Below are positions 16,136-23,843 of a DNA stretch of 64,000 bases, one piece after another (the first letter of the stretch is position 1; every line of letters begins with the position of its first letter). The notes under the pieces are model-generated. The model was not told the DNA's origin, ran no database searches, and saw only the letters and a list, made by a program, of their open reading frames with translations. This stretch comes from Thermaurantimonas sp046295455 (GTDB lineage: Bacteria > Bacteroidota > Bacteroidia > Flavobacteriales > Schleiferiaceae): the NCBI GenBank assembly GCA_046295455.1, contig JBKBNI010000009.1, forward strand, positions 27,774 to 91,773, in the 5' to 3' direction. Both the position numbers and the translations under genes were made by a program.

Positions 16136-16515
16136 ATCCATTCAATTTCGTTGGTTTCCGGTTGGTTTTTATACATCTTTACATATTCGATGGTAAGGAC
16201 AGCTTCATCGCTGATGGCTATCCATTCACTTTGCCTACTGTAGTATTGCTGCTCAATTGCCTTTTGATAAGCAATTCGTTGGAACAGCGCGAAAATTGCT
16301 ACAGCGGCAGCCGACGTAACAGCCGCAGCGAGTATGAGCGTCCTGATTTTTCTGTTTCGTCTATGAATACCAAAATCCCAGTATATGGATTGAAAATTTT
16401 GAAATGTGCCGGGTTTGGTTTTAGATTGGACTATCTGATCCCTGAGTTGGAGCAGCAGGGGGAAGTTCCGAAGTTCGTCTTTAATTGATTCTTTCATACC
16501 TTTCAGGTTAGACAC
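16117..16515 (-). CDS. Single-span membrane protein, probable anti-sigma factor
   Basis: A 132-residue protein with a cytoplasmic N-terminal part (about 55 residues, MSNLKGMKESIKDELRNFPL), one membrane segment (about residues 60-80, LILAAAVTSAAAVAIFALF) and a periplasmic tail. It sits 6 bases downstream of an ECF sigma factor gene and upstream of a Spy-like gene. That position and topology are those of an anti-sigma factor, but there is no recognisable zinc-binding anti-sigma (HxxxCxxC) motif, so the function is inferred from context. Homology to a named family is not evident. Confidence 0.55.
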   Translation of the reverse strand: MSNLKGMKESIKDELRNFPLLLQLRDQIVQSKTKPGTFQNFQSIYWDFGIHRRNRKIRTLILAAAVTSAAAVAIFALFQRIAYQKAIEQQYYSRQSEWIAISDEAVLTIEYVKMYKNQPETNEIEWIWHTLD

Positions 16516-16521
16516 AGTAGA

Positions 16522-17088
16522 TTATACTTCGTTTAATTTCTGAATTACATATTTTTCAATTTTTGCGGCAGCATGATGAAAGGAAGCCTTAAGTGATCCC
16601 TCGGAAAGTCCTGTGATCCGGCTGATTTTTTCGTAAGGCATTTCGTCAAAATACCTCATGATAAATACAGCCCTCTGCCTTGGCGGAAGTATATCCACCG
16701 CCTCGTCAAACCACCTTGCCGCCTTTTCAAAGTCAATGGAGTTTGTGGATGTGGTGGTCGTGTGGTATGTATCCTTAAGGTCAGCTTCCGTAAACCGACC
16801 GTAATCCCGGCTTTTGATCCAGTTGATGCACTCGTTGTACGCGATTCTGTAAATCCAGGTGTATAGAGAAGATTGGCCTTTGAATCGGTCAATGTTGCTG
16901 AAGACTTTTGACCAGGTATTCTGTAACACATCCTGGGCATCGGTTTTGTTTTTAAGAAAAGCGCTTACAAAGACATAGATTCTTTGTGAAAATTGGTTGT
17001 ATATAACTTCACATGCACGCTCAAAATCCTTAGGTCTTCCGCTCTTGAGCAGAGATAATACTTGTTTTTCAGATTCTTCACCGATCAT
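16522..17088 (-). CDS. ECF-type RNA polymerase sigma factor
   Basis: A 188-residue sigma-70 family factor. Region 2 lies at about residues 25-95 (FSQRIYVFVSAFLKNKTDAQDVLQ and SLYTWIYRIAYNECINW), and region 4 at about 130-185 (LPPRQRAVFIMRYFDEMPY, ISRITGLSEGSLKASFHHA). The ATG at 17088 (MIGEESEKQ) is chosen, since the frame stays open 90 codons further upstream but that part is not protein-like and overlaps another gene. It forms a unit with the membrane protein and the Spy-like protein, a layout typical of envelope-stress ECF systems in which the membrane protein restrains the sigma factor. Confidence 0.9.
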   Translation of the reverse strand: MIGEESEKQVLSLLKSGRPKDFERACEVIYNQFSQRIYVFVSAFLKNKTDAQDVLQNTWSKVFSNIDRFKGQSSLYTWIYRIAYNECINWIKSRDYGRFTEADLKDTYHTTTTSTNSIDFEKAARWFDEAVDILPPRQRAVFIMRYFDEMPYEKISRITGLSEGSLKASFHHAAAKIEKYVIQKLNEV

Positions 17089-17192
17089 AGGCACTTTGAC
17101 ATCAAAAGTGCCGCTGGGTTTAAATGTAGCGAATGCGGTATTCAAAAAAAAGAAATCCAGCGGTTCTCTCTTCCTGATGGTCTGCAAGGAAA

Positions 17193-17387
17193 TCAGAATA
17201 CCCGGAAAAACACAAAAACTAAAAAAATCAAGGTAACAATTCCCAACAGAATGTAGACGGCACCTGAATAATAGTTTTTGTGAATGGGCGCATCCTTTTG
17301 GTAGCTCCATGCCAGATAAATCACAAAGAGCACCATAAAAATGGCTGCAAATATCCAATGACCGGTGGTGATGTTATCGTTTATCAT
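17193..17387 (-). CDS. Small two-span membrane protein
   Basis: A 64-residue protein made of two hydrophobic helices (about residues 9-28 and 42-63) joined by a short polar loop, QKDAPIHKNYY. It begins with ATG and a hydrophilic MINDNITTG. Nothing about function can be said; comparable small membrane proteins are common in Bacteroidota. It lies between pdxH and the sigma factor gene, on the same strand as both, and its coding sense is supported by the clear hydrophobic-polar-hydrophobic pattern. The sigma-factor frame also runs through this region but is not coding there. Confidence 0.6.
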   Translation of the reverse strand: MINDNITTGHWIFAAIFMVLFVIYLAWSYQKDAPIHKNYYSGAVYILLGIVTLIFLVFVFFRVF

Positions 17388-17428
17388 GTTTCAGGGATTC
17401 ATAATAATTAATATGCATCAAGAGATTC

Positions 17429-18076
17429 TCAGGGTGCAAGGCGGAAGCGATTCCACATGGAGGCTTCCGTGCGTACATAGACAATACGGTCATGTAATCT
17501 GGAGGGGCGTCCTTGCCAAAATTCAAAAGATACCGGCTTGACGATGTATCCACCCCAGTTTTCAGGGCAGGGGATATCTCCCGTATTCTCGAATTGGTCT
17601 TTGAGTTCTTGAAATTGCTTTTCTAAAAATTCTCTTGATTCGATGATGGCGCTTTGCGGAGAAGTATGGGCGCCGATCTGGCTATCTCTTGGCCGGGTTT
17701 TAAAATATGCTTCACTCACACTGCGATCCACCTTAGATGCAAGGCCTTGAATGCGCACCTGGCGTTCTAATTGCGCCCAGTAAAAAAGGAGAGAAACTTG
17801 TGGATTGTTTTCAATTTCGCGGGCTTTATTGCTCATATAATTTGTGTAAAACACAAACCCTTCGCTCGAGTATTCCTTTAGAAGTACCTGCCTTGCCTTC
17901 GGAAAACCATCCAATCCGACGGTGCAAAGCGTCATTGCATTAAAGTCGTAGGCATTGATGGCCTGAAAGTCTTCAAACCATGTATCGAAAAGTGCCATCG
18001 GTTCTTCAGGAAGGAAGATCTCAAGCAATTCTCCCCGCTGATAGCTCTCACGAGCATTGTGCAAATTTTTTTTCAT
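17429..18076 (-). CDS. pdxH: Pyridoxamine 5'-phosphate oxidase
   Basis: PdxH (215 residues) is an FMN-dependent cytoplasmic oxidase that converts pyridoxamine or pyridoxine 5'-phosphate to pyridoxal 5'-phosphate, the last step of the pathway. The FMN-binding segment PKARQVLLKEYSSEGFVFYTNY, the SNKAREIENNP motif, and the C-terminal FEFWQGRPSRLHDRIVY and WNRFRLAP are all present and intact. The length matches the family. pdxJ, which supplies pyridoxine 5'-phosphate, is also in this window (57.6 kb). It stands alone, with a TATTTTTG element 22 bases upstream of the start. Confidence 0.96.
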   Translation of the reverse strand: MKKNLHNARESYQRGELLEIFLPEEPMALFDTWFEDFQAINAYDFNAMTLCTVGLDGFPKARQVLLKEYSSEGFVFYTNYMSNKAREIENNPQVSLLFYWAQLERQVRIQGLASKVDRSVSEAYFKTRPRDSQIGAHTSPQSAIIESREFLEKQFQELKDQFENTGDIPCPENWGGYIVKPVSFEFWQGRPSRLHDRIVYVRTEASMWNRFRLAP

Positions 18077-18097
18077 CTAAACTTTTTTACTGACAAA

Positions 18098-18105
18098 CAA
18101 AAATA
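18098..18105 (-). promoter_or_regulatory. Candidate -7 promoter element of pdxH
   Basis: On the minus strand TATTTTTG fits TAnnTTTG and ends 21 bases before the pdxH ATG. No clear -33 element is seen, and the surrounding DNA is A/T-rich, so chance is possible. Confidence 0.35.
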
Positions 18106-18180
18106 TTTTTGAAAAAGAAGTGTTCTTCATGACTCTGATTAGTAATTTTATACCAATGTTCGGAATAAGTTGTTTGCAAA

Positions 18181-18741
18181 ATGGAGATACTAGACATACC
18201 CAGACAAGGATGTTTTCTGATTTCAGAGCCACTGCTCGGGGATCCAATATTTGAGAAGACCATTATTTATCTGGTGGCCTATTCCCATGAAGGTGCCGTT
18301 GGATTTATCATCAACAAGGTAGGTGATCACATGATCGGGGATTTTATTGACCATCTTGAAGATACCAATATATTTATTCTCGATGGAGGTCCTGTCGAGA
18401 CTCAGAATCTCTACTTTATCCACAGGCGAAATGATCTGATCGAATCCAACTACCATATATCAGGCGAATACTACTGGGGTGGAGACGTAGATACCTTATT
18501 TGAAAAAATCCAAAAAGGTGAAATTACCGAGCAGGAAGTCGTCTTTTTCAGAGGGTATAGCGGGTGGGCTGCCGGCCAACTTGAAAATGAAATTAAAAAC
18601 AAATCCTGGATTGTGGTTGACCATTCTCTCATTGACTTGCTCATGCTTCCTCCCGAAGAGCGTTGGTCACATATGCTCCGGAAGGTTGGAGGCGATTATC
18701 TGCTGTGGATTAACTCCCCCTCTAACCCTGTGTGGAACTGA
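18181..18741 (+). CDS. YqgE/AlgH family protein
   Basis: A 186-residue protein of the YqgE/AlgH (UPF0301) family. Signatures are GCFLISEPLLGDPIFEKTIIYLV near the N-terminus, GAVGFIINKV, the FILDGGPVETQNLYFIHR segment and VVFFRGYSGWAAGQLENEI. The biochemical function of the family is not settled despite old links to alginate regulation in Pseudomonas. Length matches the family. It is transcribed alone in front of the tRNA-Val gene; a longer second frame on this strand is a shadow. Confidence 0.9.
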   Translation: MEILDIPRQGCFLISEPLLGDPIFEKTIIYLVAYSHEGAVGFIINKVGDHMIGDFIDHLEDTNIFILDGGPVETQNLYFIHRRNDLIESNYHISGEYYWGGDVDTLFEKIQKGEITEQEVVFFRGYSGWAAGQLENEIKNKSWIVVDHSLIDLLMLPPEERWSHMLRKVGGDYLLWINSPSNPVWN

Positions 18742-18859
18742 TTGTATTCCTTAAATAAATTTTAAAGATTACAAAGGCTTAAATCTTTCACTGATAATGA
18801 GTGACTTGGCTGCAGAAAAAAAAAGAGAGAACTAAATGCTGAAACTTTATCAGTACGTG

Positions 18860-18867
18860 TATATTTG
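18860..18867 (+). promoter_or_regulatory. Candidate -7 promoter element of tRNA-Val
   Basis: TATATTTG fits TAnnTTTG and ends 21 bases before the first base of the tRNA, a plausible distance for a short 5' leader. No clear -33 box is seen. Confidence 0.4.
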
Positions 18868-18888
18868 CAGCCGTTCTTATAAACAGAA

Positions 18889-18963
18889 GGGTTCATAGCT
18901 CAGCCGGTTCAGAGCACCTGCCTTACAAGCAGGGGGTCACAGGTTCGAATCCTGTTGAACCCA
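18889..18963 (+). tRNA. tRNA-Val (anticodon TAC)
   Basis: A complete cloverleaf can be drawn. The acceptor stem is GGGTTCA (18889-18895) with TGAACCC (18956-18962); the D stem is GCTC/GAGC; the anticodon stem is CCTGC/GCAGG with loop CTTACAA and anticodon TAC at 18924-18926; the T arm is ACAGG, TTCGAAT, CCTGT. The discriminator base is A at 18963. The 3' CCA is not encoded. It reads GUA and probably other GUN codons. A hairpin terminator follows. Confidence 0.97.
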
Positions 18964-18975
18964 CCTCTGTATACC

Positions 18976-19009
18976 AAAACCATAACCAAAAAGGTTGTGG
19001 TTTTTTTTT
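18976..19009 (+). terminator. Rho-independent terminator after tRNA-Val
   Basis: AAAACCATAACC (18976-18987) pairs with GGTTGTGGTTTT (18993-19004), with one G-U pair and a 5-base loop, and runs into a T tract on the plus strand. It begins 12 bases after the tRNA 3' end. Confidence 0.8.
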
Positions 19010-19287
19010 GTCTTAAATTGATATTAATAGTTGTGTAAGCCGACAGTAGCTGATGCCATATCATGAGTCGATTTTACAGACCGATGCAATCGAGCGGATA
19101 GACCCACCTTGAATATGAATAGTGTAATGTAACTAATAGACTAAACAGAATATTACCCCTTGGTAAACATTAAAGCATTTTTTTTGCTTCTGCCAGTGGA
19201 GTAATTTCGATAAGCACTTCTTACCAATATCTAAAATCTGTACAAAATACATTGCTGCTTCTGGAAAGTTACATCAAATTTGTGCGT
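19010..19287. other. Intergenic region, no gene seen
   Basis: Together with the terminator region this is a gap of about 320 bases between tRNA-Val and the TPR lipoprotein gene. No protein-like frame, RNA or repeat is visible. It presumably carries the promoter of the downstream gene. Confidence 0.5.
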
Positions 19288-20298
19288 ATGATGTGGAAAA
19301 AAGTATTCCGGCTTTTCAGTTTGATATCCATTTTGACAGCAGGCTGTGCATCTCCTGATAACGAAAAAACCACGATCCCGAATCAGATAACCACCCCGAT
19401 CGACAGCTTGACCGCACTGATCGAACAGAATCCAGACAATGCAATCTACCTGGCAGAGCGAGCCTCCCTCCTTTTGGATCAGCGGCAGTTTAGGGAAGCA
19501 CTGGAGGACATCGATCGAGCCTGGAGCCTGGACTCCAATCACATACGGGTACAACTGATCAGGGGTGATGTATACTATGTGCTCAACCGAACCCGTACAT
19601 CAAGAGATAGTTGGCTGAAATGTGTGCAGAACAACCCTTCCAATGAGGTATGCAGGATGCGTCTTGCTGAATTGTATCTGGCAGTCAAAGACCTGGAGGC
19701 TGCCTTGGAGCATTTAAAGATCGTGCTAGAAAACAACGCCAATAACGCCAATGCACACTTTATGATGGGAGTGGTGATAAGGGATCTGTATGGTGATACC
19801 GATCGTGCCTTGTTGTCGATTCAGAGGTCGATCGAAATTAAAGAGGATTACGTCGATGCATTGGATATGATGGGTGTACTTCTTACGGCCAAGGGAGATC
19901 CCCTTGCGATTAAATACTTGCAGAATGCTCTTAACATTAGTCCTAACCGGCATGATTTGCTTTATAAAACCGGGTATGCCTACATGCGCTTTGGGAAGTT
20001 TAATGAGGCTCTTGAAATGTTTACAAAGGCTACAATGGTCAATCCACAGGACGAGCAAAGCTATTTCAATATGGGATTTATACATGTCGAAATTCAGAAA
20101 TACGATGTAGCCCGGGATTACTTTGATAAGGCGGTGCGGGCTAATCCCGAATCATTTAAGGCCTACTATGGAAGAGGCTATGCACACGAGATGCTGGGCA
20201 ATGTCCGCGCAGCCATTGAAGATTACACCCATGCTTTAGCGTTAAATCCAGAATATGCGCCCGCTTCGGAGAGCTTAAAGAGATTGGGAAAATATTAA
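19288..20298 (+). CDS. Tetratricopeptide-repeat lipoprotein
   Basis: A 336-residue protein with a lipoprotein signal: MMWKKVFRLFSLISILTAGC, with LTAGC as the lipobox, so it is probably anchored in a membrane facing the periplasm. The rest is a solenoid of about eight TPR units from residue 45 to the end; examples are PDNAIYLAERASLLLDQRQF, PQDEQSYFNMGFIHVEIQKY and PESFKAYYGRGYAHEMLGN. TPR solenoids bind protein partners, which are not identifiable here. ATG at 19288 is chosen because it gives the compact signal peptide; the frame is open further upstream. It lies 35 bases ahead of the endonuclease-like gene, separated by a run of 15 A. Confidence 0.85.
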   Translation: MMWKKVFRLFSLISILTAGCASPDNEKTTIPNQITTPIDSLTALIEQNPDNAIYLAERASLLLDQRQFREALEDIDRAWSLDSNHIRVQLIRGDVYYVLNRTRTSRDSWLKCVQNNPSNEVCRMRLAELYLAVKDLEAALEHLKIVLENNANNANAHFMMGVVIRDLYGDTDRALLSIQRSIEIKEDYVDALDMMGVLLTAKGDPLAIKYLQNALNISPNRHDLLYKTGYAYMRFGKFNEALEMFTKATMVNPQDEQSYFNMGFIHVEIQKYDVARDYFDKAVRANPESFKAYYGRGYAHEMLGNVRAAIEDYTHALALNPEYAPASESLKRLGKY

Positions 20299-20333
20299 CC
20301 CCAGGTTGTAAAAAAAAAAAAAAATAGCATCAG

Positions 20334-21374
20334 GTGAAAAATGCACTGTATCCACTCATTATAGCCACCTTATTTAGTTGCTTTAATCAACCACAAAGGT
20401 CTGGTCTGGGTCATTATAGGGTGATGTTTTACAACGTCGAAAACCTGTTTGACCCGTATGACGATCCAGAAAAAAACGACAATGATTTCACACCTGAAGG
20501 AAACTACCGATGGACCGAATATCGATGGCGTGAGAAAACAGCTAAAATTGCCAAAGTCGTCAGAGCAGTAGGCGAAGGCAATCTTCCGGCAGTAATAGGT
20601 TTTTGCGAGATCGAAAACCGCCTTGTGCTTGACGAATTGGCGCGACACCCAATACTCCGCGATGGCAGGTACAATGTAGTCCATTATGAATCACCCGACC
20701 GCAGAGGAATAGATGTAGGGCTCTTTTACAGAGACGAATTGTTTGTGCTTCTGTATTCCGAACCCCTGAGGGTAGAAGTCAGCAATAATCCGAAATTTGT
20801 AACCCGCGATATCCTGTATGTCAAGGGTATTCTGGATCGATTGGACACAGTGCATTTTTTTGTAAATCACTGGCCTTCCCGACTTGGAGGTGCTGCCACC
20901 AGCGAACCCAACCGAATTGCCGCAGCGCGCACGCTCAAACAAAAAGCCGATAGCATACTCTCCGTAGTCTCAAATGCAAACATCATCATAATGGGAGATT
21001 TTAATGACGGACCAGAGGATGTAAGTGTATTTAAGATTTTGGAGGCCGGACATATTAAAGATGATAAACCCCTGGTAAATCTTATGCTAAGTATGCCTGC
21101 AGGAGAGGGGAGTCACAGGTTTCAGGGCAAATGGGAATTTTTAGACCAAATAATTGTATCACGTCCCCTGCTATCTGAAGAAAGCGTTCTGAAAATTACT
21201 AACGCCAGGGCACATGTATTCAAAGCCGATTTTCTGTTGGAGGACGATGCTCGCTACCCGGGAAAAATGCCCTATCGGCAATTCATTGGTTTTAAATTTA
21301 ATGGCGGGTACAGCGACCATCTACCGATCTATGTGGATTTGGAACAAAAAAAGGGGGTTGTAAAAAAGAATTGA
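20334..21374 (+). CDS. Endonuclease/exonuclease/phosphatase-family lipoprotein
   Basis: A 346-residue protein of the EEP superfamily (Mg-dependent phosphodiesterases such as DNase I, ExoIII and sphingomyelinase). Motifs in order: VMFYNVENLFDPYDDP, the metal-binding Glu in GFCEIENR, VNHWPSR, IIMGDFNDGPEDVS and the C-terminal GYSDHLPIYV with the catalytic Asp-His. The N-terminus (IIATLFSCFNQ) has a lipobox with Ser at -1, so the enzyme is likely exported and lipidated. The substrate is unknown: nucleic acid and lipid phosphodiesters are both possible. The start is GTG at 20334. It overlaps the 21.4 kb gene only in a non-coding extension. Confidence 0.85.
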   Translation: MKNALYPLIIATLFSCFNQPQRSGLGHYRVMFYNVENLFDPYDDPEKNDNDFTPEGNYRWTEYRWREKTAKIAKVVRAVGEGNLPAVIGFCEIENRLVLDELARHPILRDGRYNVVHYESPDRRGIDVGLFYRDELFVLLYSEPLRVEVSNNPKFVTRDILYVKGILDRLDTVHFFVNHWPSRLGGAATSEPNRIAAARTLKQKADSILSVVSNANIIIMGDFNDGPEDVSVFKILEAGHIKDDKPLVNLMLSMPAGEGSHRFQGKWEFLDQIIVSRPLLSEESVLKITNARAHVFKADFLLEDDARYPGKMPYRQFIGFKFNGGYSDHLPIYVDLEQKKGVVKKN

Positions 21375-21406
21375 TAGACACATTTTTGCTAAATAAAAAC
21401 CTCAAC

Positions 21407-22345
21407 ATGCCATTTTTGAAAGTAGACCGTCTCTTGCCGGTTTTTTTATTGATTATATCCACCCATTGCAAAAGGTCCGCGACAGGCGGAGATTCCCTTG
21501 ATGATCCTATCAACGCGCTTCAGGTTGAAGCAACTACGTATATAACCATTACCAACACCTATGGGCCAAATGATCCTGTATCGGGTGCAGCTGCCGCATT
21601 GTTTCAATTATATACGGATTATCTCCCTGGCAGAATTTTTCTGATGAATATACCCTCTCAAAATTCGCCGGTGTTCAATCCGGGCGTGACGGACAGCATC
21701 ATGAATACATTCTTTAAAAAGCCTCCCGTACCGGCGCTTCATCTCAACAATGAATATGTGGACATCAATTTGGCAGATCAACTGGATGTCGTGTCCAAAA
21801 GGCCAGTCAAAGTCGGTGTGAACCACCTAGTCACTGACAAGGGGGATTATTATGAAGTCAGGGCTAAAGTGAAGTTTTTTGACTTTTTTTCAGGTACATC
21901 GTTTTACGTCACGTCTTATCTGTTGGGAGATTTTGAATCAAGGGATTACGGAGGTGGTATCAGTTTCGCTACGATGCCCTTCCCCGGCGTTACAGAGCTT
22001 TCAGGCGGCAGTCTTACTTTTACCACAGACGGGCAGTCCTTGCGCGATACCAACCGCGTGGTATTTCGAAAGGGAGATCCTGTGATTCATTTCCGGGTCT
22101 TGATCTCTACAGACTCAGCAAAATTTGCTCCCGGCATATTGCTCGATACAATCAATATTTTTGGCAGAAGCTATGATGCGGGGGATCTGTTTGGATTAAG
22201 ACAAACACCACTCAATATCAAACTCCCTAAAACACCCTCTTCTGAAGTAGCCGAACGTCTGTATGTAGCGACATTTATATTCAGAAAAGAAGACGGCGAC
22301 GAATTTTACAAGCTCGAAAACACATTTCAAACTCAAATACGGTGA
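21407..22345 (+). CDS. Exported protein of unknown function, possible lipoprotein
   Basis: A 312-residue protein that I do not recognise. The N-terminus MPFLKVDRLLPVFLLIISTHCKRS is a signal peptide with a Cys in lipobox position, although His at -1 is unusual. The mature part is strand-rich, with motifs such as GDYYEVRAKVKFFDFFSGTS and LPKTPSSEVAERLYVATFIF. The two features suggest a beta-sandwich surface or periplasmic protein, but no family can be named. ATG at 21407 is chosen over an upstream TTG that would give a poor signal. It overlaps the M48 protease gene by 4 bases (GTGA), and lies in a run of lipoprotein genes of the same strand. Confidence 0.55.
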   Translation: MPFLKVDRLLPVFLLIISTHCKRSATGGDSLDDPINALQVEATTYITITNTYGPNDPVSGAAAALFQLYTDYLPGRIFLMNIPSQNSPVFNPGVTDSIMNTFFKKPPVPALHLNNEYVDINLADQLDVVSKRPVKVGVNHLVTDKGDYYEVRAKVKFFDFFSGTSFYVTSYLLGDFESRDYGGGISFATMPFPGVTELSGGSLTFTTDGQSLRDTNRVVFRKGDPVIHFRVLISTDSAKFAPGILLDTINIFGRSYDAGDLFGLRQTPLNIKLPKTPSSEVAERLYVATFIFRKEDGDEFYKLENTFQTQIR

Positions 22346-23151
22346 ACTATTTAAGACTATTTTTTCCTATCTGGCTGTCAGTGCTATTACTTACAACCAC
22401 AACGTGTAAGAAAGTGCCCATTACCGGCAGACGACAGCTGGCTTTTATCCCTGGTAATGAGTTAAACTCCCTCAGTTTTGCACAGTACCAGCAAATCAAA
22501 GAAAAAGAGCAGATCATTAGAGGCACTCCTGAGGCACTTATGATCGAGCGTGTAGGACGCAGAATTCAAAAAGCCGTAGAAGATTACATGGCTATGAATA
22601 ATATGTCGGATCGCCTCAGGGGCTTCGAATGGGAATTTATTCTGATAAAAAGTGATGTAGTCAATGCCTGGTGCATGCCTGGTGGCAAAGTGGCTTTTTA
22701 CACTGGTATTTTACCAATTTGTAAGGATGAAACTGGTGTAGCTGTGGTCATGGGTCATGAAGTGGCTCATGCTGTGGCTCAGCACGGAAATGAGCGAATG
22801 TCCCAGGGGATGCTGCAGCAGTTTGGCGGTGTTGCCCTTGCAATTGCTCTTCGCGATCGCCCTGCTGAAACACAAGCGCTTTTTCTTGGTGCGTATGGTG
22901 TAGGCACTACGGTGGGTGCGATACTTCCTTTCTCTAGACTGCACGAGAGTGAGGCTGACCGCTTAGGACTTATTTTCATGTCCATGGCAGGTTATGATCC
23001 CAGGGAGGCTCCAAAATTCTGGGAGAGAATGTCTAAACTTAGCGGTGGTCAGAAACCACCCGAAATGCTCAGCACACACCCTTCGGATGAGCGCAGAATC
23101 AGAGATTTAAACGCTCAAATTCCAGAGGCATTGAAATTTTTCAATCCTTAA
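22342..23151 (+). CDS. M48-family metalloprotease, lipoprotein-like
   Basis: A 269-residue Zn-protease of the M48B/LoiP-like group. A signal with a Cys at residue 22 (LLLTTTTCKKVPITGRRQL) places the enzyme in the periplasm; TGRRQL is a typical early motif of the family. The active site HEVAHAVAQHG is in the middle, and the third zinc ligand lies in ESEADRLGL. STHPSDERRI, close to the C-terminus, is also characteristic. Related enzymes degrade misfolded outer-membrane proteins (LoiP, BepA), so envelope quality control is the likely role. The start is GTG, coupled to the upstream gene. Confidence 0.9.
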   Translation: MNYLRLFFPIWLSVLLLTTTTCKKVPITGRRQLAFIPGNELNSLSFAQYQQIKEKEQIIRGTPEALMIERVGRRIQKAVEDYMAMNNMSDRLRGFEWEFILIKSDVVNAWCMPGGKVAFYTGILPICKDETGVAVVMGHEVAHAVAQHGNERMSQGMLQQFGGVALAIALRDRPAETQALFLGAYGVGTTVGAILPFSRLHESEADRLGLIFMSMAGYDPREAPKFWERMSKLSGGQKPPEMLSTHPSDERRIRDLNAQIPEALKFFNP

Positions 23152-23162
23152 TTCCCGATTAC

Positions 23163-23843
23163 TTGAAAATTAAAGACTTTATAAAAATCTATGCGGCCAT
23201 ACTTGCTGCCCATACGGCTGCTCAGTATGTTTCGGGTGATTTTTCTCTATTGTTTTTTACCAAGTTACTAATACCCCTTTCGCTGTTGTTGTACAATTTT
23301 TATTATAATTCAGATAAATTAAAAAATGCTCTTCTGACTTCATCGTTTGGATTTTTTCTACTGGGAAATGTACTGATGCTGATCAAACCGACATATGACC
23401 CTTGTAGATTTGAAACGCCTATTTTGTCATACTCGGCTGCTTTTGCATTTTTAGCAGTTTTAGCTTTATTGCGTGCAAAATGGAGCATAAAGAATGCATT
23501 GGTCGGACTTTCCGTTGCTATTGTTAACACGGCATTATCCTATCTGTATGTTCTCAACGGATTAAGTTCAGATGCAATCGTTTTTTACATATTTGTTCTA
23601 TCTTTTGCAATAATGTCTTTTACTTCGTTTTTAAATTGTGACGAACCGAAGAAGAAGGCTATGGTGGTGCTGGGCGTGATAAGCATTTCGATTTCCAATC
23701 ATATATTGGGCTTTTGTACATTTAAGACTAATAATACTGATATGGTCCCCGTAGCCATGCTCTTGTATGGGATTAGTCTGTTCTTTTTTATGCTAGGATA
23801 CATTGACACAAGTGAATCTGAAATACAAACTCATATGAGATGA
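23163..23843 (+). CDS. Multi-span membrane protein, possibly YhhN/lysoplasmalogenase-like
   Basis: A 226-residue membrane protein with about seven hydrophobic segments. The order of helices, with FTKLLIPLSLLLYNFYY followed by SSFGFFLLGNVLML and a final LYGISLFFFMLGYIDTS, resembles the YhhN/TMEM86 family, some of which hydrolyse lysoplasmalogens. The similarity is weak, and the key catalytic acids are not confirmed, so the function is open. The start is TTG at 23163, 12 bases after the M48 protease stop; it overlaps the oxygenase gene by 4 bases. It is slightly more AT-rich than its neighbours. Confidence 0.5.
   Translation: MKIKDFIKIYAAILAAHTAAQYVSGDFSLLFFTKLLIPLSLLLYNFYYNSDKLKNALLTSSFGFFLLGNVLMLIKPTYDPCRFETPILSYSAAFAFLAVLALLRAKWSIKNALVGLSVAIVNTALSYLYVLNGLSSDAIVFYIFVLSFAIMSFTSFLNCDEPKKKAMVVLGVISISISNHILGFCTFKTNNTDMVPVAMLLYGISLFFFMLGYIDTSESEIQTHMR

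Noticed and set aside
17089..17358. N-terminal extension of the ECF sigma factor frame
   Set aside because: The 90 extra residues run through the small membrane protein gene, are rich in Cys and Phe and not sigma-like; the family starts at the Met of MIGEESEK.
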